From positions 109,505,214 to 109,569,213 of the forward strand of contig CM068830.1 in assembly GCA_028554795.2 (NCBI GenBank): a DNA stretch of 64,000 nt. Direction: 5' to 3'. The notes under the pieces are model-generated. The model did not search any database. It was not told the DNA's origin and saw nothing but the letters and a program-made list of their open reading frames with translations. Made by a program: the position numbers and the translations under genes. Below, one piece after another: positions 17,870 to 29,129 of the stretch (position 1 is the first letter of the stretch; the number at the start of each line of letters is the position of its first letter). This DNA comes from Sinohyriopsis cumingii (Eukaryota; Mollusca; Bivalvia; Unionida; Unionidae).

Positions 17870-18690
17870 ATCTTAATATCAATAATAATGCATTTAATTA
17901 GCACTAAGGTCGTATCCTGACTATTATCTTAATATCAAGCAAAGACATTTAATTAGCACTAAGGTCATACCCTGACTATTATCTTAAAATCAATATAATG
18001 CATTTAATTAGCACTAAGGTCATACCCTGACTATTATCTTAATATCAAGCTAAGACATTTAATTAGCACTAAGGTCATACCCTGACTATTATCTTAATAT
18101 CAAGCTAAGACATTTAATTAGCACTAAGGTCGTACCCTGACTATTATCTTAAAATCAATATAATGCATTTAATTAGCACTAAGGTCATACCCTGACTATT
18201 ATCTTAATATCAATATAATGCATTTAATTAGCACTAAGGTCGTACCCTGACTATTATCTTAAAATCAATATAATGCATTTAATTAGCACTAAGGTCATAC
18301 CCTGACTATTATCTTAATATCAATATAATGCATTTAATTAGCACTAAGGTCGTACCCTGACTATTATCTTAATATCAAGATAAGGCATTTAATTAGCACT
18401 AAGGTCATACCCTGACTATTATCTTAATATCAAGATAAGACATTTAATTAGCACTTAAGTCATACCCTGACTATTATCTTAATATCAAGATAAGACATTT
18501 AATTAGCACTACGGTCATACCCTGACTATTATCTTAATATCAAGATAAGACAATTAATTAGCACTTAGGTCATACCCTGACTATTATCTTAATACAAGGG
18601 AAGACATTTAATTAGCACTAAGGTCATACCCTGACTATTATCTTAATATCAATATAAGGGATTTAATTAGCATTAAGGTCAATCCCTGAC
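17870..18690. repeat. 55-bp tandem repeat, about fifteen copies
   Basis: Unit contains CTGACTATTATCTTAATATC, then GCATTTAATTAGCACTAAGG and TCATACC. Copies are well conserved and alternate between two variants (CAATATAATGCATT and CAAGATAAGACATT), which suggests amplification of a dimer in part of the array. Confidence 0.9.
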
Positions 18691-19727
18691 ATGATAAATA
18701 CACAACCACCTCATCTGTCTGATTTGTTTTCTATAAGCGTTGTCACTCCATATTCCAAAGATTGCTTGTTGAGTTAGCTTTGCTAGTATTTTGCCAAACA
18801 TGTCAAATGTGCTAATTTAAATAATATCGTGATATAAATATCGAGAATCCAACATTCAGAATGGATAATTAGAAGACAACTATACCCGCTCTATCTTTCC
18901 TGTCATTACCTTTTATTTCAATGTGACCATGAAACCAACAATACTAGATATTTATTTACAGATTTTACGAAAAAATAGTGTTTCAGAAAGATTTTAGATG
19001 TTAATGAGTTATCACATTCAAGGCTTTGCAAGGATTTCAATCATGAAAAGGTATCTAAAAGGTTATGAAATTTCCGTTTATTTCATTTTTTAGTTTTGAC
19101 CTAGTTCCAAGATTTGAGCATGTCTGTTATTTATGCAGTAAAAGCGGAGGTTTCATCAATTATTCAGTTACAGATGGTGCTGCTAGGTGCCATTGGATGT
19201 TGCATCAGCAGCTGCCTATTTCAAACAATCTGATTACATGGATGTATGGAATATTAGATGATTGGTAGGCAAATCTTTTTAAATTACAAATATCCAACAT
19301 TATATTGCATGTATTTATTAACAAAGGTGAAATTCTTGGAATGGAAACTTTTACATTGTGACAAAATTGATTTTTTACTCTTCTAAATGATGGTAGATTC
19401 ATAAGCTAAATTAGGTTTCCTAGCATAGATGGCTTGGCATTTGGATCTAAAGATTACTTCTGTATACAGGATTAGAGGGATTAAAATAACTTGGGACTGA
19501 AGATTCAGTTTTGTTCATTTGCATGAAAGTGATACATCATTTTCTTGACCACAGAGGCTTTCTGAAAGTGAAGTTATACAAGCCACATGGCAAAATCTAA
19601 GTCCCTGATTGTGTATTGGATACAACAACCCTGATGTTGTGTATTGGGCACAACATGCGCAGGAAAGATTGCACAGTTGATGTATACATTAATGAGTTAA
19701 AGTCACATTTCTATCTAAATTAAAATC

Positions 19728-21110
19728 ATGTATAACCGTATCAACGCATTCTGGTATAGCTGTCACGTATAGCCATAGTTAGGCGTTCTGGTAGAGTTGT
19801 CACGTATAACCGTAGTAAGGCTTTCGGGTATAACTTTCATTTATAACCGTAGTAAGGCTTTCGGGTATAACTTTCATGTATAACTGTAGTAAGGCTTTCC
19901 GGTATAGTAGTCACGTATAACCGTAGTAAGGCTTTCTGATATAGTTTTCATGTATAACCGTAGTAAGGCTTTCGGGTATAGCTTTCATGTATAACCGTAG
20001 TACGGCTTTCTGGCATAGTTTTCATGTATAACCGTAGGAAGGCTTTCTGGTATAGCTGTCACGTATAGCCATAGTTAGGCGTTCTGGTATAGTTGTCACG
20101 TATAACCGTAGTAAGGCTTTCTGGCATAGTTTTCATGTATTAAGGCTTTCTGGTATAGCTGTCATATATAACCGTAGTAAGGCTTTCTGGTATAGCTTTC
20201 ATGTATAACCGTAGTAAGGTTTTCTGGCATAGTTTTCATGTATAACCGTAGGAAGGCTTTCTGGTACAGCTGTCACGCATAGCCATAGTTAGGCGTTCTG
20301 GTATAGTTGTCACGTATAACCGTAGTAAGGTTTTCTGATATAGTTTTCATGTATAACCGTAGTAAGGCTTTCGGGTATAGCTTTCATGTATAACTGTAGT
20401 AAGGCGTTCTGGCATATCTTTCATTTATAACCGTAGTAAGGCTTTCTAGCATCGTTTTCATGTATAACTTTAGTAAGGCTTTCTGGCATAGTTTTCATGT
20501 ATAAGCGTAAGAAGGCTTTCTGGTATAGCTGTCACGTATAGCCATAGTTAGGCGTTCTGGTATAGTTGTCACGTGTAACCGTAGTAAGGCTTTCGGGTAT
20601 AGCTTTCATGTATAGCCGTAGTAAGGCTTTCGGGTATAGCTTTCATGTATAACTGTATTAAGGCTTTCCGGTATAGTAGTCACGTATAACCGTAGTAAGG
20701 CTTTCTGATATAGTTTTCATGTATAACCGTAGTAAGGCTTTCGGGTATAGCTTTCATGTATAACTGTAGTAAGGCGTTCTGGCATAGCTTTCATTTATAA
20801 CCGTAGTAAGGCTTTCTAGCAAAGTTTTCATGTATAACCGTAGTAAGGCTTTCTGGTATAGCTATCATGTATAACCGTAGTAAGGCTTTCGGGTATAGCT
20901 TTCATGTATAGCCATAGTAAGGCTTTCTGGTATAGTTGTCACGTATAACTGTAGTAAGGCTTTCTGATATAGCTGTCATGTGTAAGCGTAATAAGGCTTT
21001 CGGGGTATAGCTTTCATGTATAACTGTTGTAAGGCTTTCTGGTATAGCTTTCATGTATAACGTAGTAAGGCTTTCGGGTATAGCTTTCATTTGTAAACGG
21101 AGCAGTATAA
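19728..21110. repeat. 37-bp tandem repeat, about 37 copies
   Basis: Unit TAGTAAGGCTTTCTGGTATA plus GCTTTCATGTATAACCG. Higher-order structure is visible: a multi-unit block containing the GCCATAGTTAGGCG variant recurs near 19770, 20060, 20280 and 20530. A short detached piece lies at 21300-21415. Confidence 0.9.
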
Positions 21111-21299
21111 CGAGGGATAATAAAACATTTAAGATTGACTTCTGGGTCATCAGGAATTTCAATTAATCAATAAAACTGAATACATACAATTTTAAATTTA
21201 GAAACCATGAACTCACTTTCTTTAGAGCATTTCTGAACACCTTTGATGCAAATTTGTCTCATTTGTTAACAGTATCCAACACTGACTACCAGTAGCTTA

Positions 21300-21415
21300 A
21301 GGTTTATAGTTTTCATTTATAACCGTATTAAGGCTTTCTGGTATACATGTCATGTATAATTTTAATAAGGCTTTCGGGTATAGCTTTCGTGTATAGCCAT
21401 AGTAAGGCTTTCCTG
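21300..21415. repeat. Detached copies of the 37-bp repeat
   Basis: Three further units of the 37-bp array, separated from it by about 190 bases of unique sequence. Confidence 0.7.
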
Positions 21416-21567
21416 TTTGCTCCCCAATCTTTGTTTGCACTACACTTGATAATTACTGATGTTTTGTCATACGTTTCCCTGAGGTATATAATATGTAGAA
21501 GGAAAGGTCATTTACAGTAAATATAAGGCCTACAAATGTGATCTACTCCAATGAAAGAGGATGTGGA

Positions 21568-21891
21568 TGTGTGTGTGTGATTTGGATTTTTAACGTAGCT
21601 TCAACACTATTTCACTCATATCGCTCTGATATCTGCAGTGTGGCAGTTATAATGATGTGTATCTAGCACTAGGGCGCCATGCAGCAGACATGTAGCATGA
21701 TGTCCCACACAGTCACAATATCCTGACACAAGGCGGAAAGGTCCTAACGCTAACCCGTTAATGCTGAGCGCCAGGCGAGGCAGGTGTTAGTACTATTTTG
21801 TGTAAGTCTTTGGTATGACCCTGCTGGGGATCTAACCCACGACCTCCCTCATCCGAGGCGGACGCTCTAACCGCTAGACCACCGGAGCGGT
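21568..21891 (-). mobile_element. tRNA-derived SINE, copy 1
   Basis: On the minus strand the element starts with a tRNA-like head (CCGCTCCGGTGGTCTAGCGG, then B-box-like GGGTTAGATCC) and continues through a conserved body with GTTAGCGTTAGGACC-like sequence. The same sequence, diverged, is found at 45455-45742. Shared head and body in two unlinked places mark a SINE family. A G/T-rich simple repeat lies at its 3' side. Confidence 0.7.
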
Positions 21892-22229
21892 ATTACGTGG
21901 GATAACAGAACATTTAAGACGGACTTCTAGATCCTCAGGAATTTCAATTAATCAATAAAACTGAATACATACAGTTTTAGATTTAGAAACTGTGAACTTA
22001 ATTTCTTTTAAGCATTTCTGAACTCCTTTGAGGCAAATTGATTTCATTTGTTGAACAGCATGCACAGACTACCAGTAGCTTAAGGTATAAAAATCCAATC
22101 ATACGTTTATATTATCACCTTACAAGATAGTACAGATAAAAGCCTAAGTCATATCTATTGACCTTAAAATAAATGTCCGAAGGTCAAATAAAACACCATG
22201 TCAACGTGACAATCCCTTTAAAAGAACTA

Positions 22230-22480
22230 GTCTTAACAATATTGGCAAGATGGTCAACACGGTGGCAGTCTGATCATCACCATTTTTATTTATGACCTAC
22301 TCAGTATAATTAGAATTCTTTGACTGAGACCATCATGTTACTCTGACTACCAATTTAAGAGAAGGACAAAACTATATTATCAAGATAGACACCACAGTGA
22401 ATGCCAGTCAGATCCTAACCTTCTTGATTACAACTAAATGACATCATATGGAGTATTTTAATAAACACCACATATCGATA
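22230..22480. repeat. Dispersed CCATATTGG-type repeat
   Basis: Diverged monomers of the family described at 16850-17500 (TATTGGCAAGATGGTCAACA, then GTCTGATCATCACCATTTTT). Immediately left of element 2. Confidence 0.5.
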
Positions 22481-22569
22481 TGGCCATGAGTTGAAGTGTA
22501 TCTGAAATTGCACACCAAGACAATTCCTCACACGGAAAATGGCAGCCAAAGATGACATGGAAAGCGGTA

Positions 22570-22718
22570 AGCAGCAGAGAGGGCGATCAGACCACTATAG
22601 GGAATGGTCACCCTTTGTTTTTAGACAAAAAAAATAGTGACCCTTCATAAAGGTCAATACCACGTCTACGGTTATTGTTTGTCCCAAACAGAATTGTAGA
22701 CGAGCCCTCTCTGCTGCT
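22570..22718 (+). repeat. Left terminal inverted repeat of element 2
   Basis: Reverse complement of 38508-38655 with few differences. It begins AGCAGCAGAGAGGGC and ends with the inverse GCCCTCTCTGCTGCT, so the repeat is itself framed by an inverted pair. Confidence 0.9.
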
Positions 22719-22751
22719 GCTATTAATTAAAAAATTGTTATATTAAAACTA

Positions 22752-23703
22752 ATGGTACATCCAGAATCTTATACTGCAAGAATAGCACGAGAACGATTGG
22801 AAGCAATTAAAAAATTTCTTCCCGTGCGAGATTCATTTAGAAAAAATCTACAAGCGCAGCAAGAAGCACAAGTTGAGTACGAAAAAGACACTAAAAAACT
22901 GTTTAAACCCGTCACTGCAGCTACTGAAAAAGTTACAACTGTCATCAAAGAAGATCTTCTTCCGGTATCAAAACAAACAGCAGAACAAACTGAAAAAATA
23001 GCAAGAAGAACTAAACAGACAAAGAAGATTTTACGAGATCTTTCAGCTAATATAGCTGCGGTTCAACCTCCAACTTTTGGTGAGGAAATACTTGAAGATA
23101 TTGGAAGACTTCGTGCTGAAGTCGCCGACGTGCAAAAAGAACATACACCTAAATCCAAGCCAGTAAAAGAAAATATAAAATTAATTGCAAGATTTAAGGA
23201 AGGGGTTGTTGAAGATATTGGAAATACTGAAAGAGAAAATTTACCCGAAAAACATATTTTAAACTACCCTCATAAAAGAATAAATGATGATAATCTTATT
23301 AAATGGATATATCGCATACATGCAAACAAAAGACAGGTTAGAAGTGATGATTCGAAATACAAAGATCTTTATAAAGAAGTAGAAATACTTTATAGAGAGA
23401 AGAAGTGACTCACCTGACATATCCCCGGTCACCACTGAAGTACTTTATCCGGTGATGCAACCACCAGTATTTAAAACACCTCAAGATGAACCTAAAACAG
23501 GATCTGGTTTATGTCCTGATAATATCATTAATGATGTGTCACGGTTAGAAGTTCTCATAGGAGTAAAACGTGCCGGAAATAATTCACCAGAAATAATTAA
23601 TGAAGCATCTGATATTTGCCGGCGATTATTTCAAGGCGGTATTATGGATATCGGAGTTTACCGAGAACTTATCGATGAACTTGCTGATGATTACAGTGAC
23701 TAG
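22752..23703 (+). pseudogene. RAGNNS-domain protein (element 2), frameshifted
   Basis: The N-terminal 218 residues (22752-23408) are helical and coiled-coil-like. The C-terminal domain VSRLEVLIGVKRAGNNSPEI, ending in VYRELIDELADD, continues in another frame that is open across 23401-23703. The homologue in element 3 (54005-54952) is one uninterrupted gene, so a frame change near 23400 is clear. The C-terminal motif L-x-VLIG-x-KRAGNNSPEIxNE recurs in animal Polinton-like elements next to capsid genes. Function unknown, probably structural. Confidence 0.7.
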
Positions 23704-23731
23704 TTGTTAGATAAATAGCAAATAACATAAG

Positions 23732-24177
23732 ATGATCATACATAATAATCATCGTAAACCCGTGCAGGTCAGAGCGGTAAACTCACGATTACCAATCTAC
23801 AGAGCTACTTACGGAGATGGATTGGTGATGTTGTACAGGGATTATTTACAAGGATAGCTCAAAAAGCAGCACCTATTGCAAAACAATTATCGATGAAAGC
23901 TATTGATATTGTTCGTGATAAAGCTCCTGGAGCAATTGTCAATGTTGCTGGTAAGGCGTTCTCGATGATCAAAGATAGACTAGCACGATTAATGCGACGA
24001 AAACGACAACCATCAGTGAAACTGGCAAGTACTGAAGTGATGCCAGCAGATGTCAGCAGAATAATAAATCAGGCTGCAAATCAAAAACTAGCGGCGTTAG
24101 CAGATCAAGGACTCGGTGAACCAGGGAATAATATTTCAAGTTTGATATCAGGGAGTGGAATTTCCCGAACGCGGTAA
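23732..24177 (+). pseudogene. pVI-like minor capsid protein (element 2), frameshifted
   Basis: The ATG at 23732 opens the conserved N-terminus (RAVNSRLPIYRATYGDG). The rest of the protein, SMKAIDIVRDKAPGAIVNVA onward with a basic RRKRQP patch, is in another frame to the stop at 24175-24177. The motif AYYGDGLG-x(n)-GLF in the element 3 homologue identifies the family. The frame of its end runs straight into the truncated capsid gene, showing that a deletion joined them. Confidence 0.65.
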
Positions 24178-24897
24178 TCGGTTGTTCTTGTAAGAAAGGG
24201 TGATGATAACGATGCTCTGTGGAGACCTGTTGGTGATCCTGGTAAAGTAGTATTATCGAAACTTTCACTATGGATGCCGGTAATGACTCCAGCGATCGCA
24301 GTAGAACAAAAATTAATTTCTTTCATGGACACTGGTGGTAAATCCTTGATGTCATGGTTAACAACATGTACAGATAGTATGCAAACTGACGTTAACGATC
24401 AGTTTACATGGCATATAGCATCACAACAGGGAGTTTCTGTACCGCGGCATATTTGTATTGTGTTTCAGAACATCAATCGATTAGGCTCACAAAACCACTC
24501 TCATATGATATTTGACAAACTAGGTATCACAGATATTTCTTTACGGATAAACGGACAACAAGAACCAGCAGAGAATATACAAGTAAATTATGAACAGAAT
24601 CGTATAGGACGTGCATATCATCGTTTAATGTCATTCATGGGACGTGATCAAAACGTGGATACTGGATTGCAAATATCACAACATGATTTTAAAAATTTAT
24701 ATCCGATTTATTATTTTTCACTAGAACATCTTGATCTATCAAAACAATCTGTCGTTGATATACATCTTAAAGCAACATTAGATACAGATGGTGCTAATTA
24801 TAGAGCAATCGCGGTCATACTCAGCGATAAAGCTATGTTACTTGAAGGTGGTAGTGGTCGAATGAGAGTCGTTGATGCACCATTGGAAAATCTTTGA
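24178..24897 (+). pseudogene. Major capsid protein fragment (element 2), N-terminal half deleted
   Basis: Corresponds to the C-terminal half of the 499-codon capsid ORF in element 3. It starts at the VRKGDDNDALW stretch and keeps ISLRINGQQEPAENI, FMGRDQNVDTGLQI, LYPIYYFSLEHLDL and IAVILSDKAMLLEGG. The upstream 250 or so residues, containing the first jelly roll, are absent. An ATG at 24274 is internal and is not the native start. Same frame as the upstream pVI-like gene, separated by its stop. Confidence 0.85.
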
Positions 24898-24930
24898 TCA
24901 TGTTATTTAGAAAAATGTATTTATATAAAA

Positions 24931-25814
24931 ATGTCGTATAGTCATGTTAATGTTACTCTGACTCCCGGTCAGGTCAAAAAGCTTCAGTCAAAAACCACCA
25001 GCAAATGCGGAACTAAAATATCACTAAAACGAGATCAGATGGGTGGTGGTCCAAACAAATTATCGTTGACAAATAATCAGATTAAACATTTCAATAAAGC
25101 CCTAGAATCAAAAACCGGAGTTCAATTACATCTTTCTCCCAGCGCCATCAAAGACATGGTTAAAACGGGTGGTATATTTCCATTTCTTGCGGCCATTCCA
25201 GCATTAATAGCTGCTGCCGCTCCAGCTGTAGCAAAAGCAGCCGGGTTAGGTGCTGTTGTAACAGCTGCTGGAATGGCTCTAAAGAAAGCAAAAGGAAATG
25301 GATACAAAAAAGGGACGCGGCCTAAGATTACCGGGATCTCGTTGGGGAAGAGGTCTGAGGCTTCCACGTTAGATGTTCCAGCATCAAATTTTGATTTACT
25401 TGATGCTGCTAAACGATTAAAAATAAAAAAAAAAACTTTAGAGGTGATTTTGTGCGAGATCAATTACCAAAACAACCAAACAAACTCGAAACAGGTATTA
25501 TTAATCTCGACTCGAATTCAGGACCCGGTACTCATTGGGTATCATACGCGGTTGATCCACGTGGAATCGTTTATTTTAATTCATACGGATTAGCTCCACC
25601 TGTTGAATTTATCAAGTATGTTGCACCACTTCACGCGCAAGTTTGATATTCAACGCTACCCACACAAACAATGACAGATCCGCCAATATGCGGCCGTGAA
25701 GTAATTAATGTACTTAACGCTGTATCAAAATCATCCAAACTGCCACATAAAGTCGTGCATGATTATACAAGCAAGCGATTCGTTGCGCGTAAAGTGTTTA
25801 AAACAGATCTTTAG
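24931..25814 (+). pseudogene. Membrane-active domain fused to adenain-like protease (element 2)
   Basis: The N-terminal region has repeated Leu/Lys motifs (TPGQVKKLQSK, LTNNQIKHFNKAL) and a hydrophobic Ala-rich segment (GGIFPFLAAIPALIAAAAPA) like virion membrane-lytic peptides. It continues in the same frame into the protease start SNFDLLDAAKRLKIK. After an A11 run (about 25425-25435) the frame changes, then RDQLPKQPNKLETGIINLD, GTHWVSYAVDP and YFNSYGLAPP follow. A TGA at 25644-25646 precedes the catalytic-Cys motif PPICGREV. Here the usual Asp of the triad region reads Asn (YFNSYG). Shows that the two domains form one gene. Confidence 0.75.
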
Positions 25815-25820
25815 ATTATA

Positions 25821-26843
25821 ATGGTTGATATTTACGGAAGAAGATCTTCACCCGTTGAGAAAAAATCCGGCGACGTTGATCTGTCAAAGTACGCGACTAA
25901 AGATGATCTCACTGATATCATGAATCTTGCTGGAGTTGGCCCAGATGAGGTTGTTATTTTTCAGGATCGACATGGTAAACTAAAAACGAGCAACATCAGA
26001 TGGAATGATATAATTCGACGAGTACTCGGTGAGGTCATGGATAATATTAATGTGTTTACTGACAGCGGCAAAATCAGGGATTCAAGTATATCGTTTACAA
26101 CCATCAGAAATGAAATTACAAAAAGTGTTGCTAATCGCGTGAAAAACACCGGCTACACAATGACGGGTGAACTCAGCATGAACGGATATAAGATAGTAGT
26201 TTTAAGAGATCCAACATCCGACGAGGACGCAGCTACAAAAAGGTACGTTGACGTCAACTACAACATCGTAGATGGTAAATTATCCACGTTGCGGGCCGAG
26301 TATGATGTTCACCTAGGCGCTTTTGGAAGATTTCGAAGAAACTTTCAAAAACCCGATGAATCTATAGATAAATTTTTCGGCACTCCGCACTCCGTTGACA
26401 TAAAACTTTCTGATATCAAGACGAACATCGACACGATCAAACAAACACAGCAAGACATCGTGGCGTGGATTCCTGAGTTCGTTAATAAAACCAGTCTGAT
26501 TAAAATTCCAGCCGGAAAAACTCCCGGACATATCACAAACATCGTATACACAGTATCATCGGGATTCGCAACATGGTCGCAGCAAAATAAAACTATCAAA
26601 TATACCGCAACAGCTACTGGCGTGTACAGGTTGTCTGTGTTCAGTGCTGCAAAATTTGAAGTATTTACAACGTATCCATGGCGTCATTCAACCGATAAGT
26701 TTTCCGGGGTTCTATCTGTTAAATTAAATAGTGGAACCGAAGAAATATTTATTTTGGAAGCAGCTGATAAGACATTAAATGCAACATCTTACTGGTGGTG
26801 TTTGGAATTTGTAGCTGAAACACCTCAATTATTTACTGCATAA
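25821..26843 (+). CDS. Fibre-like trimeric attachment protein (element 2)
   Basis: 340 residues, intact. The N-terminal peptide MVDIYGRR and the segment VGPDEVVIFQDRHGKLKTSN are shared with the fibre gene of element 3 and probably dock on the vertex. The shaft contains a classical tail-fibre motif, YTMTGELSMNGYKIVVLRDP followed by DEDAATKRYVDV, widespread in phage fibres. The C-terminal domain from about residue 240 is beta-rich (YTATATGVYRLSVFSAAKFE) and ends in WWCLEFVAE. Layout tail-shaft-head resembles adenovirus fibre. It is one of the few undamaged genes in element 2. Confidence 0.75.
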   Translation: MVDIYGRRSSPVEKKSGDVDLSKYATKDDLTDIMNLAGVGPDEVVIFQDRHGKLKTSNIRWNDIIRRVLGEVMDNINVFTDSGKIRDSSISFTTIRNEITKSVANRVKNTGYTMTGELSMNGYKIVVLRDPTSDEDAATKRYVDVNYNIVDGKLSTLRAEYDVHLGAFGRFRRNFQKPDESIDKFFGTPHSVDIKLSDIKTNIDTIKQTQQDIVAWIPEFVNKTSLIKIPAGKTPGHITNIVYTVSSGFATWSQQNKTIKYTATATGVYRLSVFSAAKFEVFTTYPWRHSTDKFSGVLSVKLNSGTEEIFILEAADKTLNATSYWWCLEFVAETPQLFTA

Positions 26844-26849
26844 AAATAT

Positions 26850-27334
26850 ATGGATGGTGCACAATACAGGTACAATCAAGCGCGTGAATGGCAGGCAGCA
26901 TTAAAAGATCGAGTTGAACAGTACACAGCAAAAGTAAAGAAATATCGACGACGATTAGTTATCGTGGACGTGATCGTTTATTCAGTATCTGCTGTTGTTG
27001 CTGGAACAAGTGTTATATTATCAGCGGTAACAGTGATGGCACCAGTAGCCGTAACTATTTGCATTTCAGCAGCAACAACGATTGCAGGTGTGCTCAATAT
27101 CATTGCAAAACAATATTCACCTGCACGAATGAAAAATTATCCGATTACATGATAAGATTACATACAGCGACGGTCGCATACTCGAAGTTATCCTCGTTGT
27201 TATCAGCGAGTCCCAGTGATGGAATTATATCTGATTTCGTGTTTTCAATGATGACTAAAATATATGACGAAGGTATCGGTATTAAAGACATAAATACTAA
27301 TAATGACAGAATTACTCCAGCAGATCGTGACTAA
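26850..27334 (+). pseudogene. Conserved hydrophobic membrane protein (element 2), frameshifted
   Basis: The first frame encodes a basic helix (RVEQYTAKVKKYRRRLVIVD) and a long hydrophobic region (VVAGTSVILSAVTVMAPVAV). The C-terminal part, VAYSKLSSLLSASP through ISDFVFSMMTKIYDE, is in another frame from about 27120. The homologue in element 3 is intact (48686-49168). A family of this shape (basic helix, Gly/Ala-rich membrane hairpin, then a KLS...ISDxEF helix) is common in animal Polinton-type loci. Function unknown. Confidence 0.65.
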
Positions 27335-28742
27335 TACAACTCCGCCAAAGATAACGATGATCTCGGTAAGTTCAACTAATCCTGAATTTAGTATTAACTT
27401 TCCTACTGCAATTCCAGTAAAGGAAATAGCACTAGCTCAATTACGGGTATATTACAGCTGGCCAAATATCAGATCAAAATCATTCAATGGTACACCAGCA
27501 AATAATTCGCTTGTATTTGCTAACAACAACAAACCAGATGGAACGCCTGACTGGATAGATGTTGGAATACCCACTGGTAGTTATGAGATCGAACAAATCA
27601 ATGAGAAATTTCAACGTAGAATAAAATCAATAACCGGAAAAGAAGCAAAAATATCAATTAACATTCATGGACCGACGCTGTCCTCGACGGTTGAGATACA
27701 TTCTCCTGATTATGCCGTTGATATTTATCAATCCTCGATAAGATCCGTACTAGGTTGGCCGGATGTTCCCCCAGTGTATGAAGGACCACCTGAACCGAAG
27801 TTAAGTGATTTTATCACGGACGATGCTAAGTTTATAATAACTCCAGAATACCGAAATTTGTATCCATGGGTTAGAAGGGAGGATAATACTCGTATTATTC
27901 ATGATGGAAAATATTATCCTATGGTACCGTTTTCTATCATTGATTTTGATAGAAAAACTTCAACTGGAATTATTTATGAAAGATATTTCAGATCAAGAGC
28001 TAACGAAATTAAAGCTGAGTACACAATTACATTAACGACATTAGTACGTTTATTTAAAAATTAAATCCTGGAGTATCCCAATATCGATCTAAAACATCAG
28101 ATCATTGCAACGATACAACATTTAAATCAGATTATTTCAGACATTAAATACGTTAATCAAACTATTGTTGAGGTAATAAATACTAGTACTTATGATGTTG
28201 GAATTGAAAAAGATAAAATAACAACAATCAAGCGGATGTACCTTGATCATTATAAAATAGCTGAAGGAGATTTATTAAAATTTACATTACCAGGATTTGA
28301 AGCTGGCGAATTAATAGGATCACTCAATGATCTTGTCGCGAAAAACTTTCCTGAAATACTAGCTATGTGGAGAAAACTAGCACCACCAGCAACTGTTCTC
28401 AGATACAATAACGATCCACACGGCGGCGGCAGGCACGTATCCCCGGGAATCGTTAATATAACCAGCACGATCGTGGTAAATCTGGTTTGTGACGTAGTCG
28501 ATGGCAGCTATCAAATAGATCTCGGAAAATCAAATCAGGCTCAACAAGGATATATTTTATATACATTAACACCACAAATGTCCCCTGGAAGTTTAATCGT
28601 GCAAGAACCAACTAATCGTGTGTATCTGCGGTGTCACAATAATATATTAACACGAATAAATTTTAAGCTCACAGACCACCTTAATCGCTTAATTGACCTA
28701 TGTGGAGAAGAGCTTGTAATAAATCTGTATGTGAAATCTTAA
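27303..28742 (+). pseudogene. Penton-like minor capsid protein (element 2), one in-frame stop
   Basis: Homologous over its length to the 440-residue gene at 47293-48615. The N-terminus (ELLQQIVTNTTPPKITMISV), IPVKEIALAQLRVYYSWPNI, the family motif IPTGSYEIEQINEKFQRRIK and the C-terminal jelly-roll strands VYLRCHNNILTRINFKLTD and ELVINLYVKS are present. A TAA at 28062-28064 interrupts an otherwise open frame. The start overlaps the preceding gene. Confidence 0.85.
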
Positions 28743-28763
28743 TTAATCAAGTAAATATTATAT

Positions 28764-29036
28764 AATGTACCAGCTCGTGAGGGTTTTTATACCGACAAAG
28801 AAGCACTTGAAAACTCCATCAGCACTGCGTTTTCACAAAACACAGAGCAATTTAACGTTAATTTAGTTATTGATGAATACGGAAGCGAGGATTTCTTATT
28901 AACACAAGAACAGTTAGATTAGCTCCGTCGAGAACATATTATCGAGATCATTTGTAACAGAGATCAGATTCTAAATTGTACACATTCCTGTATTAAACTC
29001 GATCAACTGAAAAAAATAATATTTCAGAATAAATAA
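28764..29036 (+). pseudogene. Remnant of a small gene specific to element 2
   Basis: A frame open for about 90 codons apart from one TAG at 28920: VPAREGFYTDKEALENSIST, then FNVNLVIDEYGSEDFLLTQE, the stop, and LRREHIIEIICNRD with several Cys. Composition is protein-like. No counterpart exists in element 3, whose penton gene ends at the terminal repeat. No family recognised. Confidence 0.4.
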
Positions 29037-29129
29037 ATAAATATAATCACTGATGGGATAAATTACACAAATTAATAAATTTTGTACAATCTGAAATAAT
29101 TTATTATTATTCTGAAATATTTAGTTTTT

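Noticed and set aside
17870-18690. CRISPR-like repeat array
   Set aside because: Tandem 55-bp units without unique spacers, in eukaryotic DNA and with no cas genes.
20902-21162. Minus-strand ORF with repeated MKAIPESLTT
   Set aside because: Translation of the 37-bp array.
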